A stretch of DNA of 64,000 bases, taken from the NCBI GenBank assembly GCA_040221475.1, contig JAVKEJ010000053.1, forward strand, positions 248,001 through 312,000. The letters run 5' to 3'. Of the stretch, positions 35,665 through 44,101 are shown in pieces. This DNA is from WLXB01 sp040221475 (lineage in GTDB: Bacteria > Pseudomonadota > Alphaproteobacteria > Rhodospirillales > Rhodospirillaceae). Below the pieces are notes generated by a model. It worked only from the letters and a program-made list of their open reading frames with translations, did no database searches and was not told where the DNA came from. The translations under genes and the position numbers were made by a program. Every line of letters starts with the position of its first letter. Positions within the stretch are counted from its first letter, which is position 1.

Positions 35665-36900
35665 ATGAATAAGCTTTCTCTCCCGAAAGACAGAATAAAA
35701 GTTCTTCTTCTTGAGAATGTCCATGAGAACGCAGTGGCTCTTTTCCAGCGCCATGGCTACGCGCATATCGAGCAGCATAAGGGTGCTTTGGATGAAGAGG
35801 ACCTGATTGAGAAAATAGCTGATGCTCATATGGTCGGCATTCGGTCTCGCACGCAGATTACGGAACGCGTGCTAAAGGCCGCAGAGAAGCTCATGGCCAT
35901 TGGTTGCTTTTGTATTGGCACCAATCAGGTGGATACCACTGCGGCTAAAATGCGCGGTATTCCTGTTTTTAATGCCCCTTATTCTAACACCAGGTCTGTT
36001 GCCGAACTGGTGCTGGCCGAAGCCATTATGCTGTTGCGCGGTATTCCTGAAAAGTCTGCGTTGGCCCATGAGGGAGGGTGGCTCAAATCGGCTGAAGGCT
36101 CTTACGAATTACGTGGCAAAATTCTAGGCATTGTTGGCTATGGTCATATCGGAACACAATTGTCCGTGATGGCCGAGGCGCTTGGCATGCGGGTTGTGTT
36201 TTATGACATCGTTGAGAAACTGGCACTCGGCAATGCCACAGCGGTGAGGGATTTGACTGAGCTACTGGAGCAGTCTGATGTGGTATCGCTGCATGTACCC
36301 GCCACAGAATTAACGGCAGGTATGATTCATGAACAATGCTTGATGTCGATGAAGAAAGGCGCACATTTAATTAACGCCTCGCGCGGGAACGTGGTCGATA
36401 TTGATGCCCTGACGAAATATTTGAAAAATGGTCACCTTGCCGGTGCCGCCATCGACGTTTTTCCCAAAGAACCAGCCACACCAGATGAAGAGTTCATGAG
36501 CCCCCTGCGGGGTCTTAAGAATGTCATTTTGACGCCTCATATCGGGGGAAGTACGCTCGAGGCCCAAGCCAATATCGGCACAGAGGTGGCCGATAAGCTG
36601 GTAAAGTATTCTGACAACGGTTCAACGCTCGGCGCTGTTAACTTTGTTGAAGTCGCCCTGCCGCCCCAAAAGGATGCCGTGCGTTTCATGCATATTCACC
36701 GCGATGTCCCCGGTGTACTTTCAAAAATCAACAACGTCTTTTCAAGTCGAAATATCAATATAGCAGGACAGTACTTGCGAACCGATGGTGAGATTGGCTA
36801 TGTCGTGACAGATGTGCTTGGTGACATAGACGTGGGTATGGGAATACGCCAAGATGTGGAGGCCATTGAAGGGACTGTAAGAAGCCGGTTCTTGTACTAG
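35665..36900 (+). CDS. serA: D-3-phosphoglycerate dehydrogenase
   Basis: This 411-residue enzyme oxidises 3-phosphoglycerate, the first step of serine synthesis. It has a substrate domain, a Rossmann domain with ILGIVGYGHIGTQLS near residue 155, the catalytic His in TPHIGGSTLEAQANIG, and a C-terminal ACT domain (about residues 340-411, VPGVLSKINNVFSSRNINIAGQ) that binds serine for feedback control. Length matches the E. coli-type enzyme (about 410), not the longer type with an intervening domain. The 35422-35664 gap contains a short perfect hairpin CACGG-TAAT-CCGTG (35581-35594) of unknown role. Confidence 0.95.
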   Translation: MNKLSLPKDRIKVLLLENVHENAVALFQRHGYAHIEQHKGALDEEDLIEKIADAHMVGIRSRTQITERVLKAAEKLMAIGCFCIGTNQVDTTAAKMRGIPVFNAPYSNTRSVAELVLAEAIMLLRGIPEKSALAHEGGWLKSAEGSYELRGKILGIVGYGHIGTQLSVMAEALGMRVVFYDIVEKLALGNATAVRDLTELLEQSDVVSLHVPATELTAGMIHEQCLMSMKKGAHLINASRGNVVDIDALTKYLKNGHLAGAAIDVFPKEPATPDEEFMSPLRGLKNVILTPHIGGSTLEAQANIGTEVADKLVKYSDNGSTLGAVNFVEVALPPQKDAVRFMHIHRDVPGVLSKINNVFSSRNINIAGQYLRTDGEIGYVVTDVLGDIDVGMGIRQDVEAIEGTVRSRFLY

Positions 36901-37068
36901 TTGTATGATTTTCTGTTGAGAAAAGCACTCGGACGATGTTTTTTATAATTAATCCAATGGGGAAGGCGTTTATTTAGCTCCGCGCCTGAGGTGATTTTTT
37001 AGTTTTGACCTGAAACAAAAATGTCATTTTTTCAACACCTTAGGCATTTTTTCGCGTATTAAGCGCAT

Positions 37069-37755
37069 ATGTCTGAGTTTAATAAATCACGCGCGCGCGG
37101 ATCAGTCTCGCGGTCACGCGGAATTGCCATGCCGCAGTTGCAGCGGTGGATGCGGTCACATTCAAAACGCCGCCGTACCGCAGGCGAGAATATACGTGCT
37201 TTGCTTCTGGGTTGTTTTTTAGTTAGTGGCCTGTTTGGCCTGACGACCTATTGGGTTGGCCTCTCAGTTGAAGAACAACGCGCAGACATGAGCGATCAGT
37301 TCGATTTTATTAAGGCCACAGTTCTTGCCCACGCAATGTCTACGGCCATGCAAGAAAACGGCTTACCCCGTTTGCCCTGTCCAGACCTGAGCGGTAATGG
37401 TGTTGCAGAATACAGTTGCGGCCCAGGCGAATTAGAGGGCTACGTGCCGTGGAAAACGCTCGGCCTGGATGCTGAGGAGACGATCAACGCTTGGGGCATC
37501 CCTGTCACTTACAAAATTGACCGCCCAAATGCCCATACCTGTGCTGGCCGGTTGCCACGGTCCGGGAGCTTGATCCTGACGCGTCAATTTGACGGACAAG
37601 CCACGCGATCAAAGGTCAATGCGGTCTTTGTCTTGCAGAGCTTTAAACCCAAAGCCCGCGGTAAAACCGGTCTCACCTATATTGATGCCGGAACGGGAAG
37701 CTTGTTTCTCGGACTATGTCAGAACGCAGACACAATGCGATCAGTGAGCTTTTAG
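37069..37755 (+). CDS. pseudopilin-like membrane-anchored protein
   Basis: This 228-residue protein has a strongly basic N-terminus (about residues 1-40), one membrane helix (about 43-66, ALLLGCFLVSGLFGLTTYWVG) and a periplasmic part. The segment LPRLPCPDLSGNGVAEY...EGYVPWKTLGL...NAWGIPVTYKID is the pattern found in type II secretion and pilin-like proteins. A prepilin leader (G-FTLIE type) is absent, so it would not be processed by prepilin peptidase in the usual way. No other pilus or secretion genes are near. It converges with the XRE gene, four bases apart. Confidence 0.6.
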   Translation: MSEFNKSRARGSVSRSRGIAMPQLQRWMRSHSKRRRTAGENIRALLLGCFLVSGLFGLTTYWVGLSVEEQRADMSDQFDFIKATVLAHAMSTAMQENGLPRLPCPDLSGNGVAEYSCGPGELEGYVPWKTLGLDAEETINAWGIPVTYKIDRPNAHTCAGRLPRSGSLILTRQFDGQATRSKVNAVFVLQSFKPKARGKTGLTYIDAGTGSLFLGLCQNADTMRSVSF

Positions 37756-37759
37756 AGAA

Positions 37760-38056
37760 TCATGATGGCTGGTGCAATTCTAACTCAAGGCGCATACCGA
37801 CAGCGGATGCCGCTCGCTTAAGCGTATCCAGAGTCACACTGTCATTGTCGGGATCAAGCAAACGATCTAACTGAGACCGGCCCGTGTCCATACGCTTTGC
37901 CATACTGGCTTTAGAGAGATTCTGGGCTTTCATTGCCATTTCCAGCTTATATGCCAGCACCGATTTAATGGCGATAACTTGAGTTTCTTCAAGCTTGTCT
38001 TCTTCAGACAGAAAGTCAGAAAACGAAGACCCGATGCGTCCTTTTTTTGTACTTAT
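37760..38056 (-). CDS. HigA-type XRE antitoxin-like protein, orphan, with probable ATA start
   Basis: The frame reads ISTKKGRIGSSFSDFLSEED followed by LEETQVIAIKSVLAYKLE and a helix-turn-helix (MAKRMDTGRSQLDRLLDPDN, TLDTLKRAASAVG). This is the full pattern of a family of XRE antitoxins of about 95-100 residues. The only ATG/GTG start gives a truncated 66-residue form (GTG 37960). An in-frame TAA lies at 38069-38071, and ATA 38054-38056 sits nine bases after AAGGA (38066-38070), so the intact 98-residue protein would begin at ATA. No toxin gene (RelE/HigB or Gp49-like) is adjacent. It follows the nucleotidyltransferase-like gene by about 50 bases on the same strand. Confidence 0.72.
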   Translation of the reverse strand: MSTKKGRIGSSFSDFLSEEDKLEETQVIAIKSVLAYKLEMAMKAQNLSKASMAKRMDTGRSQLDRLLDPDNDSVTLDTLKRAASAVGMRLELELHQPS

Positions 38057-38105
38057 GATTAAATTTCCTTAGAGCGCTTCTCACCCACATACCTTTGAAA
38101 GCGTT

Positions 38106-39092
38106 CTAAGCACAAGCCTCAAGAATGGGCGGTGTCGGTGTTCCGCTACTCTCAGGCACCGGAAAATTCATGCCAAGGATGTGACGCCACTCCAAAGCGG
38201 CTTTTATCTTATCCGTTGCCGCTGTTTGTTCCGCCAGTGTAATCCGCCAATACGCTGCCTTGGCATTGCCATGCCAAGAGTCATCTAAATCAAGGTTTGT
38301 TATCGCTCCAGGAGCTGTAATACGGCCCGTGGGTTTTGATCGGGCCCACGCGAGGAAGGCTTTGAAGGAATCAGCCAAGGTGGTGCAACGTTTTTGAGTT
38401 GCAAGAAATTCCTGAACGAGGATCTCTAACGTCAAAGAGTCTATTGGTGTTTGGGTATAATCGCGCCACGCTTTGAGTACCGTCAGTAACCGTCTCGTTT
38501 GCCCGGTATTGAGGCTATCACTCAAACGCAGTGTTGCAGCTTCAGAGACCGGATTTGTAATGCGCCAGCCGGATGCGCGTTGCATAGTTGTTGGACCGGG
38601 AATTTTAAACCCATTTCCTTGCTCAAGAGCGGGAATGATCCGAACACTCCGATCCGATATTGTAATTGTAACACCAAGGTCGGCTGCCGTTATAACACTC
38701 GCCTCATATTGGTCAGCCAACCCAGCGTGCAGGACTTTAAGCGCATCTGCTGTGCGGCTTACTCTCAGTTTTGAGGGGAGGAGGTAGAGGACATCAACGC
38801 AGGTGACAGGTGACAGAGCTGTGCGTTTTCCAACACTGCCGACCACCAGAGAATCTCCAGTCACACTTCCTGCCATGCGCAGTGGATAGAGTGCGCGGCG
38901 CAGGGTGTGAACGACATCCTCTGCCTGTAAGCGGCAGTTGGCATAAGTCTGGGGCGTGGGAATCATCACACGTAAAAAGCCGTTGAACAGCTCATTCAGC
39001 CAAGCCTTGTCAGAATCTTGGCGGGCAATTGAACTAATTGGAGCCAGCGGGTCGGCAAGGGCCCTATGCGAAAGAGAAGAGGGAAACGTCAT
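38106..39092 (-). CDS. nucleotidyltransferase-fold protein (SMODS/CD-NTase-like), catalytic residues degenerate
   Basis: This 328-residue protein shows the layout of the oligoadenylate-synthetase/SMODS nucleotidyltransferases. The GS motif is VVGSVGKRTALSP at residues 83-95 (Gly85-Ser86). The following active-site strand CVDVLYLLP has Asp100 but Cys98 where the first catalytic Asp is expected. A third strand reads SVRIIPALEQG with Arg151 where the third Asp is expected. A later GFKIPG...ITNP and LLTVLKAWRD (Lys207) complete the pattern. Two of three metal ligands seem lost, so it may be an inactive pseudoenzyme. An AAGGA site precedes the ATG. It lies between nrdJ and the XRE gene, all leftward. 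No CBASS effector is near. This is a motif-based call. Confidence 0.55.
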   Translation of the reverse strand: MTFPSSLSHRALADPLAPISSIARQDSDKAWLNELFNGFLRVMIPTPQTYANCRLQAEDVVHTLRRALYPLRMAGSVTGDSLVVGSVGKRTALSPVTCVDVLYLLPSKLRVSRTADALKVLHAGLADQYEASVITAADLGVTITISDRSVRIIPALEQGNGFKIPGPTTMQRASGWRITNPVSEAATLRLSDSLNTGQTRRLLTVLKAWRDYTQTPIDSLTLEILVQEFLATQKRCTTLADSFKAFLAWARSKPTGRITAPGAITNLDLDDSWHGNAKAAYWRITLAEQTAATDKIKAALEWRHILGMNFPVPESSGTPTPPILEACA

Positions 39093-39185
39093 TGCCCGCT
39101 GATCCTTATAATAAGCCGGTGAGCATTTAATACGCTCCTCGGAACCCCTTGCGTCACTATACTTTTAGTTCCTTATCGCATAGAC

Positions 39186-42100
39186 CTAAGAGCAGCCGTT
39201 TGTTGCGCCGCAGGTGTTGCACTTCATGCAGGTGCCGTTACGCACTAAAGTGAAGTTACCACACTCTCCGCAGGCATCTCCTTCATAACCCTGCATTTTT
39301 GCCTTACTGACGGCCGCCATTTTATCACTATTGGCTGAAGAGAGTGGGGGGCCTGCCATGACGGACGTTCTGCTCTCACGGGTACCGGTTTGTCCTGAGC
39401 TCCCAGTTCCCATATGCGATGATGCGCCTATAGCCGTATCAAGGGTCATAATCGTTTCTGTTGTGGTAACGCTTTCCTCTTTGTCTTTGCGTTGGTCGCT
39501 AGGGTTCAGGAAATACAAATTACTTGAACGGATGTAACCTTGTGAGACAGTGCGTTCAGCCATTTCAAGCAGTTTTTCTGCTGCTTCACCTTCGCCCATG
39601 GCATCAGGTTTAATATCCGCATGCTCTACATGCCCGAGTTCGTAACGTCCCAAATAAGAGACAGCAAGTTCGCGGAAGATGTAATCAAGAATCGACGTCG
39701 CCATTTTGATGGAGCTGTTGCCCTCGACCATGCCTGCGGGCTCGAACCGGGTGAAAGTAAAGGCATCAACGTATTCTTCAAGTGGGACGCCGTATTGCAG
39801 ACCGATTGAGATGGCGATTGCAAAATTGTTCATGAGACTGCGGAACGCAGCCCCTTCTTTATGCATGTCGATGAAGATCTCTCCGATGTTGCCATCGTCA
39901 TACTCACCCGTTCGCAGATAGACTTTATGGCCACCGACCAACGCCTTTTGCGTATAACCTTTGCGGCGGTCAGGCAGTTTTAGACGCTCTCTGGCAACCA
40001 CCCGCTCTACAATGCGCTCCGCAATAATTTCAGCGCGGGCAGGGGCTGACTGTGCGGCAACATCTTCAATCCGTGAGGCTGTTTCGTCTTCATCGTCACC
40101 CACCGCATCAAACACAGCGGAGGCAAGGGGTTGCGAGAGTTTAGAGCCGTCACGATAGAGCGCGTTGGCTTTAAGACCAAGCTGCCAGGATTGAATGTAA
40201 GCATTGCGGCAGTCGTCTATGCTTGCTGTATTTGGCATGTTTATGGTTTTAGAGATCGCACCTGAAATGAAGGGCTGTGCGGCGGCCATCATCCCGATGT
40301 GGCTTGCCGCAGACAGAAAACGTGTGCCGGTTCGCCCACAAGGATTGGCGCAATCAAAGACCGGAAGGTGTTCATTCTTCAATCCGGGTGCCCCTTCAAG
40401 GGTCATGGCACCGCAGGCATAGATGTTGGCCGCTTCTATCTCTTCTGTCTTAAATCCCAGAGCTAGGAGCATATTAAAATCGAGACGGTCTAAGTCTTCT
40501 GCATTTAATCCTAAACGCTCTGTACAGAATTCTTCACCAAGCGTGTATTTATTGAAGACAAACTTAATGTCGAAAGCATTTGCCAGCGCGTCCTCAACAG
40601 CCGCAAGTGCATCGCCGTCAAAGCCGCGGTCCATCAGGGATTTATGGTTCACGCCTGGGGCATCTTCCAAACTGGCGTGACCAACGGCGTATGCCTGAAT
40701 CTCTTGAATCTGAGCATCTGTGTAGCCCAGGGTTTGAAGCGAAAGCGGGACGATGCGATTCATGATTTTGAAGTAGCCGCCACCGGCAAGCTTTTTAAAT
40801 TTCACCAACGCAAAGTCGGGTTCAATGCCCGTCGTATCGCAGTCCATCACAAGGCCGATGGTGCCCGTAGGCGCAATGACAGACACTTGTGCATTGCGAA
40901 AACCATGTTCAGTGCCGGTTTCAAGTGCCGCGTCCCAGGCTTTTTTGGCTGCAGAAGTGATGTCAGCATTGGGACAGTCTGCACCATTGAGCGGAACGGG
41001 CCGAATACTAAGGCCCTCGTATCCATCTTGATGGCCATAGGCGGCCCGCCGGTGATTACGGACAACCCGCAGCATGTCCGCTTTGTTGGCTTCATATCCA
41101 GGAAAGGCGCCAAGTTCTTCCGCCATTTCAGCCGATGTTGCATAGGACACACCGGTCATCAGTGCGGTTATCGCGCCGCACAGGGCTCGGCCCTCATTGC
41201 TGTCGTAGGCAATGCCATTTGCCATCAACAACCCGCCAATGTTTGCGTAACCCAAACCTAACGTGCGGAACTGATAAGACCGCTTGGCGATTTCCTTAGA
41301 GGGAAACTGTGCCATGAGGACCGAGATCTCTAAGCTGATGGTCCAAAGGCGTGTGGCGTGCGCAAAGCCATCAACATCAAAACCGCCACCGTCTTGGCGG
41401 AATGTCAGCAGGTTCAGGGAAGCGAGGTTGCAGGCGGTATCATCCAGGAACATATATTCGGAACAGGGATTTGAGCCATTAATACGTCCTGAGTTAGGGC
41501 ACGTGTGCCACTCGTTAACAGTTGTATCGAATTGTAAACCCGGATCAGCACACTGCCAGGCGGCTTCAGCGATACGGTCCCACAGCTCTGCGGCGTCAAC
41601 AGTCTTTGCGATGCTGCCGTCACTTCTGTTTGTGAGGTTCCAGGGTTTGCCGTTTTGCGCCGCTTCTAAGAAAGCATTGGTAACGCGAACGCTGTTGTTT
41701 GAGTTTTGCCCAGAAACCGTCAGGTAGGCTTCAGAATCCCAGTCTGTGTCATAGGTCTCGAATTCGATCTCCGCGTATCCTTGCCGGGCAAACTGGATGG
41801 CGCGTTGCAGCGCATTGTCCGGCAACATGGCTTTGCGGCCCGCGCGGATAGCTTTTTTAAGGGCGTCGTTTTTGGCGATATCAAAGCGGCTTTCACCATC
41901 AACCCCATCCCAGTTGCGGCAGGCTTGGAGGATGGCATTGAGATGAAACTGGCATTGCTTCGATCCTGTGACCAAAGCGGCAACCTTTTGTTCTTCTTTA
42001 ACCTTCCAGGTAATGAAAGATTCAACATCGGGGTGATCGATATCCACAATCACCATCTTCGCAGCACGGCGCGTTGTGCCACCTGATTTGATCGCACCTG

Positions 42101-42893
42101 CGGCGCGGTCTCCGATTTTAAGGAAACTCATCAGTCCGGACGACTGTCCGCCGCCGGAGAGTTTTTCCCCTGCGCCGCGGACGGCTGAGAAGTTTGTGCC
42201 GGTCCCCGAGCCGTATTTGAAAAGTCGGGCCTCTCGCGTCCACAGGTCCATAATCCCGCCGTCATTGACCAGATTGTCGCCAACGGACTGGATGAAGCAG
42301 GCATGGGGTTGTGGATGTTCGTAGGCCCCGGTGGATTTGGTTAGGCGGCCCGTTTCAAAGTCGACATAAAAGTGGCCTTGTGCCGGACCGTCGATGCCGT
42401 AGGCCCAATGCAGACCCGTGTTAAACCACTGGGGTGAATTTGGCGCTGACATCTGTTGGCACAGCATATAGCGCATTTCATCGAAATAGGCTTCGGCGTC
42501 TGCGTCGCTGTCGAAGTAGCCGCCTTTCCAACCCCAATAGGCCCACGTGCCAGCAAGGCGGTCGAAGACTTGGCGGGCATCTGTTTCCCCACCATATCGG
42601 TCTGCTGTGTTTAAACGGGTGAGGGCCTTTTCATCAGCTTCCTGGCGCCACAGGAACTTGGGAATGTCGTTTTCTTCAACGGGTTTTAAACGTGCCGGAA
42701 TGCCGGCCTTGCGGAAGTATTTTTGGGCCAGCACGTCGCAGGCGACCTGAGACCACTCTTCAGGCACCATAATGGCGTCCTGGGAAAAGACCACAGAACC
42801 GTCAGGGTTTTTGATCTCGCTCTTGATCGTTCGAAACGGGATGGTCTCGTAGGGTGAGGTGCCAGCCGTTGTAAACCTGCGCGTGATCCGCAT
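39186..42893 (-). CDS. nrdJ: class II (adenosylcobalamin-dependent) ribonucleotide reductase
   Basis: This 1235-residue enzyme reduces ribonucleotides to deoxyribonucleotides using B12, independent of oxygen. Conserved segments are GSGTGTNFSAVRG near residue 230, NPCSEYMFLDDTACNLASLNL with the active-site cysteines, and APTGTIGLVMDCDTTGIEPD. The C-terminus is a zinc-ribbon-like tail with CGECGNFTL and CMKCNTCGATNGCS, which carries the redox-shuttle cysteines. Length matches the long alphaproteobacterial NrdJ. It stands alone with NrdR-box-like sites upstream (43103-43153). Confidence 0.96.
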   Translation of the reverse strand: MRITRRFTTAGTSPYETIPFRTIKSEIKNPDGSVVFSQDAIMVPEEWSQVACDVLAQKYFRKAGIPARLKPVEENDIPKFLWRQEADEKALTRLNTADRYGGETDARQVFDRLAGTWAYWGWKGGYFDSDADAEAYFDEMRYMLCQQMSAPNSPQWFNTGLHWAYGIDGPAQGHFYVDFETGRLTKSTGAYEHPQPHACFIQSVGDNLVNDGGIMDLWTREARLFKYGSGTGTNFSAVRGAGEKLSGGGQSSGLMSFLKIGDRAAGAIKSGGTTRRAAKMVIVDIDHPDVESFITWKVKEEQKVAALVTGSKQCQFHLNAILQACRNWDGVDGESRFDIAKNDALKKAIRAGRKAMLPDNALQRAIQFARQGYAEIEFETYDTDWDSEAYLTVSGQNSNNSVRVTNAFLEAAQNGKPWNLTNRSDGSIAKTVDAAELWDRIAEAAWQCADPGLQFDTTVNEWHTCPNSGRINGSNPCSEYMFLDDTACNLASLNLLTFRQDGGGFDVDGFAHATRLWTISLEISVLMAQFPSKEIAKRSYQFRTLGLGYANIGGLLMANGIAYDSNEGRALCGAITALMTGVSYATSAEMAEELGAFPGYEANKADMLRVVRNHRRAAYGHQDGYEGLSIRPVPLNGADCPNADITSAAKKAWDAALETGTEHGFRNAQVSVIAPTGTIGLVMDCDTTGIEPDFALVKFKKLAGGGYFKIMNRIVPLSLQTLGYTDAQIQEIQAYAVGHASLEDAPGVNHKSLMDRGFDGDALAAVEDALANAFDIKFVFNKYTLGEEFCTERLGLNAEDLDRLDFNMLLALGFKTEEIEAANIYACGAMTLEGAPGLKNEHLPVFDCANPCGRTGTRFLSAASHIGMMAAAQPFISGAISKTINMPNTASIDDCRNAYIQSWQLGLKANALYRDGSKLSQPLASAVFDAVGDDEDETASRIEDVAAQSAPARAEIIAERIVERVVARERLKLPDRRKGYTQKALVGGHKVYLRTGEYDDGNIGEIFIDMHKEGAAFRSLMNNFAIAISIGLQYGVPLEEYVDAFTFTRFEPAGMVEGNSSIKMATSILDYIFRELAVSYLGRYELGHVEHADIKPDAMGEGEAAEKLLEMAERTVSQGYIRSSNLYFLNPSDQRKDKEESVTTTETIMTLDTAIGASSHMGTGSSGQTGTRESRTSVMAGPPLSSANSDKMAAVSKAKMQGYEGDACGECGNFTLVRNGTCMKCNTCGATNGCS

Positions 42894-43102
42894 GTCAAAT
42901 CCCTCTTTGGCCGTTTCGGCCTCAAACTATGTTCTCTGCCGCCTCAACCGGGCGCAGAATCAAAAAAATTCGCACCATGTTCTGGTCCGTCGCGACACAT
43001 CTGCGATTCAAGCAAACCCCTCAGCCCATCGCGCTGGAAATCAATATGTAGTAGGTTAAAATCCAGCACACACAAGGTACGCCTTGAGGGCCGATCGTTC
43101 AA

Positions 43103-43153
43103 CAATATTTTGTGCTTAAGCTCTGAAAAACAACAATATTTCGCTATATATTG
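43103..43153. promoter_or_regulatory. NrdR-box-like sites upstream of nrdJ
   Basis: CAATATTTTG (43103-43112) and CAATATTTCG (43134-43143) are 31 bases apart start to start, the three-turn spacing known for paired NrdR boxes. CTATATATTG (43144-43153) abuts the second and is an exact match to the CWATATATWG core on the minus strand. The group lies about 210-260 bases upstream of the nrdJ start. The rest of the 383-base gap (42894-43276) between nrdJ and the NDUFA12 gene shows no gene. NrdR binding is inferred from consensus recall. Confidence 0.7.
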
Positions 43154-43276
43154 TTGTTGTGGAGTTAACACTCCATTGATCCATTTCCCGCCATTTCTAT
43201 GGTTCACAGTGCTGGACGACACGTCGGAAAACGGCCATATTCCTGGCCTGTTTCGTCTCTCAGGAAAGACCCCGTT

Positions 43277-43627
43277 ATGACCTTAGGCACTAGGCTTTAC
43301 ACCAAATTCAGGGGGCAAAAGGTCGGTGAAGACGACCTGGGTAATACCTATTACCGCTCGAATAAGAAGCGGGCCGGTAACCGGGAAGAACGTTGGGTGA
43401 TTTTTGCCGGTGATGCTGAGGCTTCTAAAGTCCCGGCAGAGTGGCATGCATGGCTTCATCACACTACAGATGAGCCGATTCAGGGTCCTAAGAAGTCCTG
43501 GCAGCGGCCTCATCTAGAAAATGTGACAGGCACAGAAACCGCCTACCTTCCCCCCGGACATGATCGTAAAGGGGGCGCGCGTGCCAAGGCGACCGGGGAT
43601 TATGAAGCCTGGACCCCAGATGGTTGA
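43277..43627 (+). CDS. NADH:ubiquinone oxidoreductase accessory subunit, NDUFA12 family
   Basis: This 116-residue protein matches the alphaproteobacterial homologue of the mitochondrial complex I accessory subunit NDUFA12 (B17.2). The pattern TLGTRLYTKFRGQKVGEDDLGNTYY and RWVIFAGDAEASKVPAEWHAWLHHTTDEPI is characteristic. It probably helps assemble complex I. I start it at ATG 43277 after AGGAAAG; a frame from 43199 would add residues unlike the family. It overlaps the first MCE gene by eight bases. Confidence 0.93.
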   Translation: MTLGTRLYTKFRGQKVGEDDLGNTYYRSNKKRAGNREERWVIFAGDAEASKVPAEWHAWLHHTTDEPIQGPKKSWQRPHLENVTGTETAYLPPGHDRKGGARAKATGDYEAWTPDG

Positions 43628-44099
43628 TCTGAACCGCAAAGAAGTATCGGTTGGAGCCGTCACTCTTATTTTAGTCTTAGGTACCCTATCTTTGCTTGTC
43701 TCTGGTGCACCGGAATCTCAGACCCCTCAAAGCACCGGGCTAAGGCTAACCGCTGAATTTAATCGCATCGATGGTCTTAGTGTTGATAGTCCGATTAGGA
43801 TGGCTGGAATTGATGTCGGTCGCGTAAGCCAACTCAAGCTTGGAAATGATAAGCAAGCCATGGTGTCGATTGAGATATTTGATCCGAGTTTACCTATTCC
43901 ATCGGATACGGCAGCTGTCATTGAAACCGACGGTATTTTTGGCGAAAAATATATTGAACTTCACCCCGGCGGTGAGCTTGAGTCGCTAAAATCAGGTCAA
44001 CAGGTTGCGTACACTCAGGATTCGGTTGTCCTAGAGACACTGCTCAATCAGGTTGTTGCCCGGGCAAAAACTAACCGCCGTAAAGAGAGTGGGGAGTAA
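43620..44099 (+). CDS. MCE/MlaD-like protein (first of two tandem copies)
   Basis: This 159-residue protein has one N-terminal membrane helix (about residues 10-28) and a single MCE domain (RLTAEFNRIDGLSVDSPIRMAGIDVGRV, then GIFGEKYIELHPGG). MlaD hexamers form the periplasmic channel of the Mla phospholipid transporter. I start it at ATG 43620; in-frame ATGs at 43602 and further upstream at 43560 are alternatives. It overlaps the NDUFA12 stop by eight bases and precedes the second MCE gene by two bases. It is clearly diverged from the second copy. No mlaE or mlaF is in the window. Confidence 0.82.
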   Translation: MVDLNRKEVSVGAVTLILVLGTLSLLVSGAPESQTPQSTGLRLTAEFNRIDGLSVDSPIRMAGIDVGRVSQLKLGNDKQAMVSIEIFDPSLPIPSDTAAVIETDGIFGEKYIELHPGGELESLKSGQQVAYTQDSVVLETLLNQVVARAKTNRRKESGE

Positions 44100-44101
44100 A
44101 A

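Noticed and set aside
38106..39092. Active CBASS cyclic-nucleotide synthase
   Set aside because: Two catalytic Asp positions are replaced and no effector or Cap genes are adjacent.
40644..41261. 205-residue plus-strand frame inside nrdJ
   Set aside because: It is antisense to a strongly conserved part of nrdJ and shows no family pattern.
42894..43276. Cobalamin riboswitch before nrdJ
   Set aside because: I could not find the conserved B12-box sequence, and the site shows NrdR-like boxes instead.
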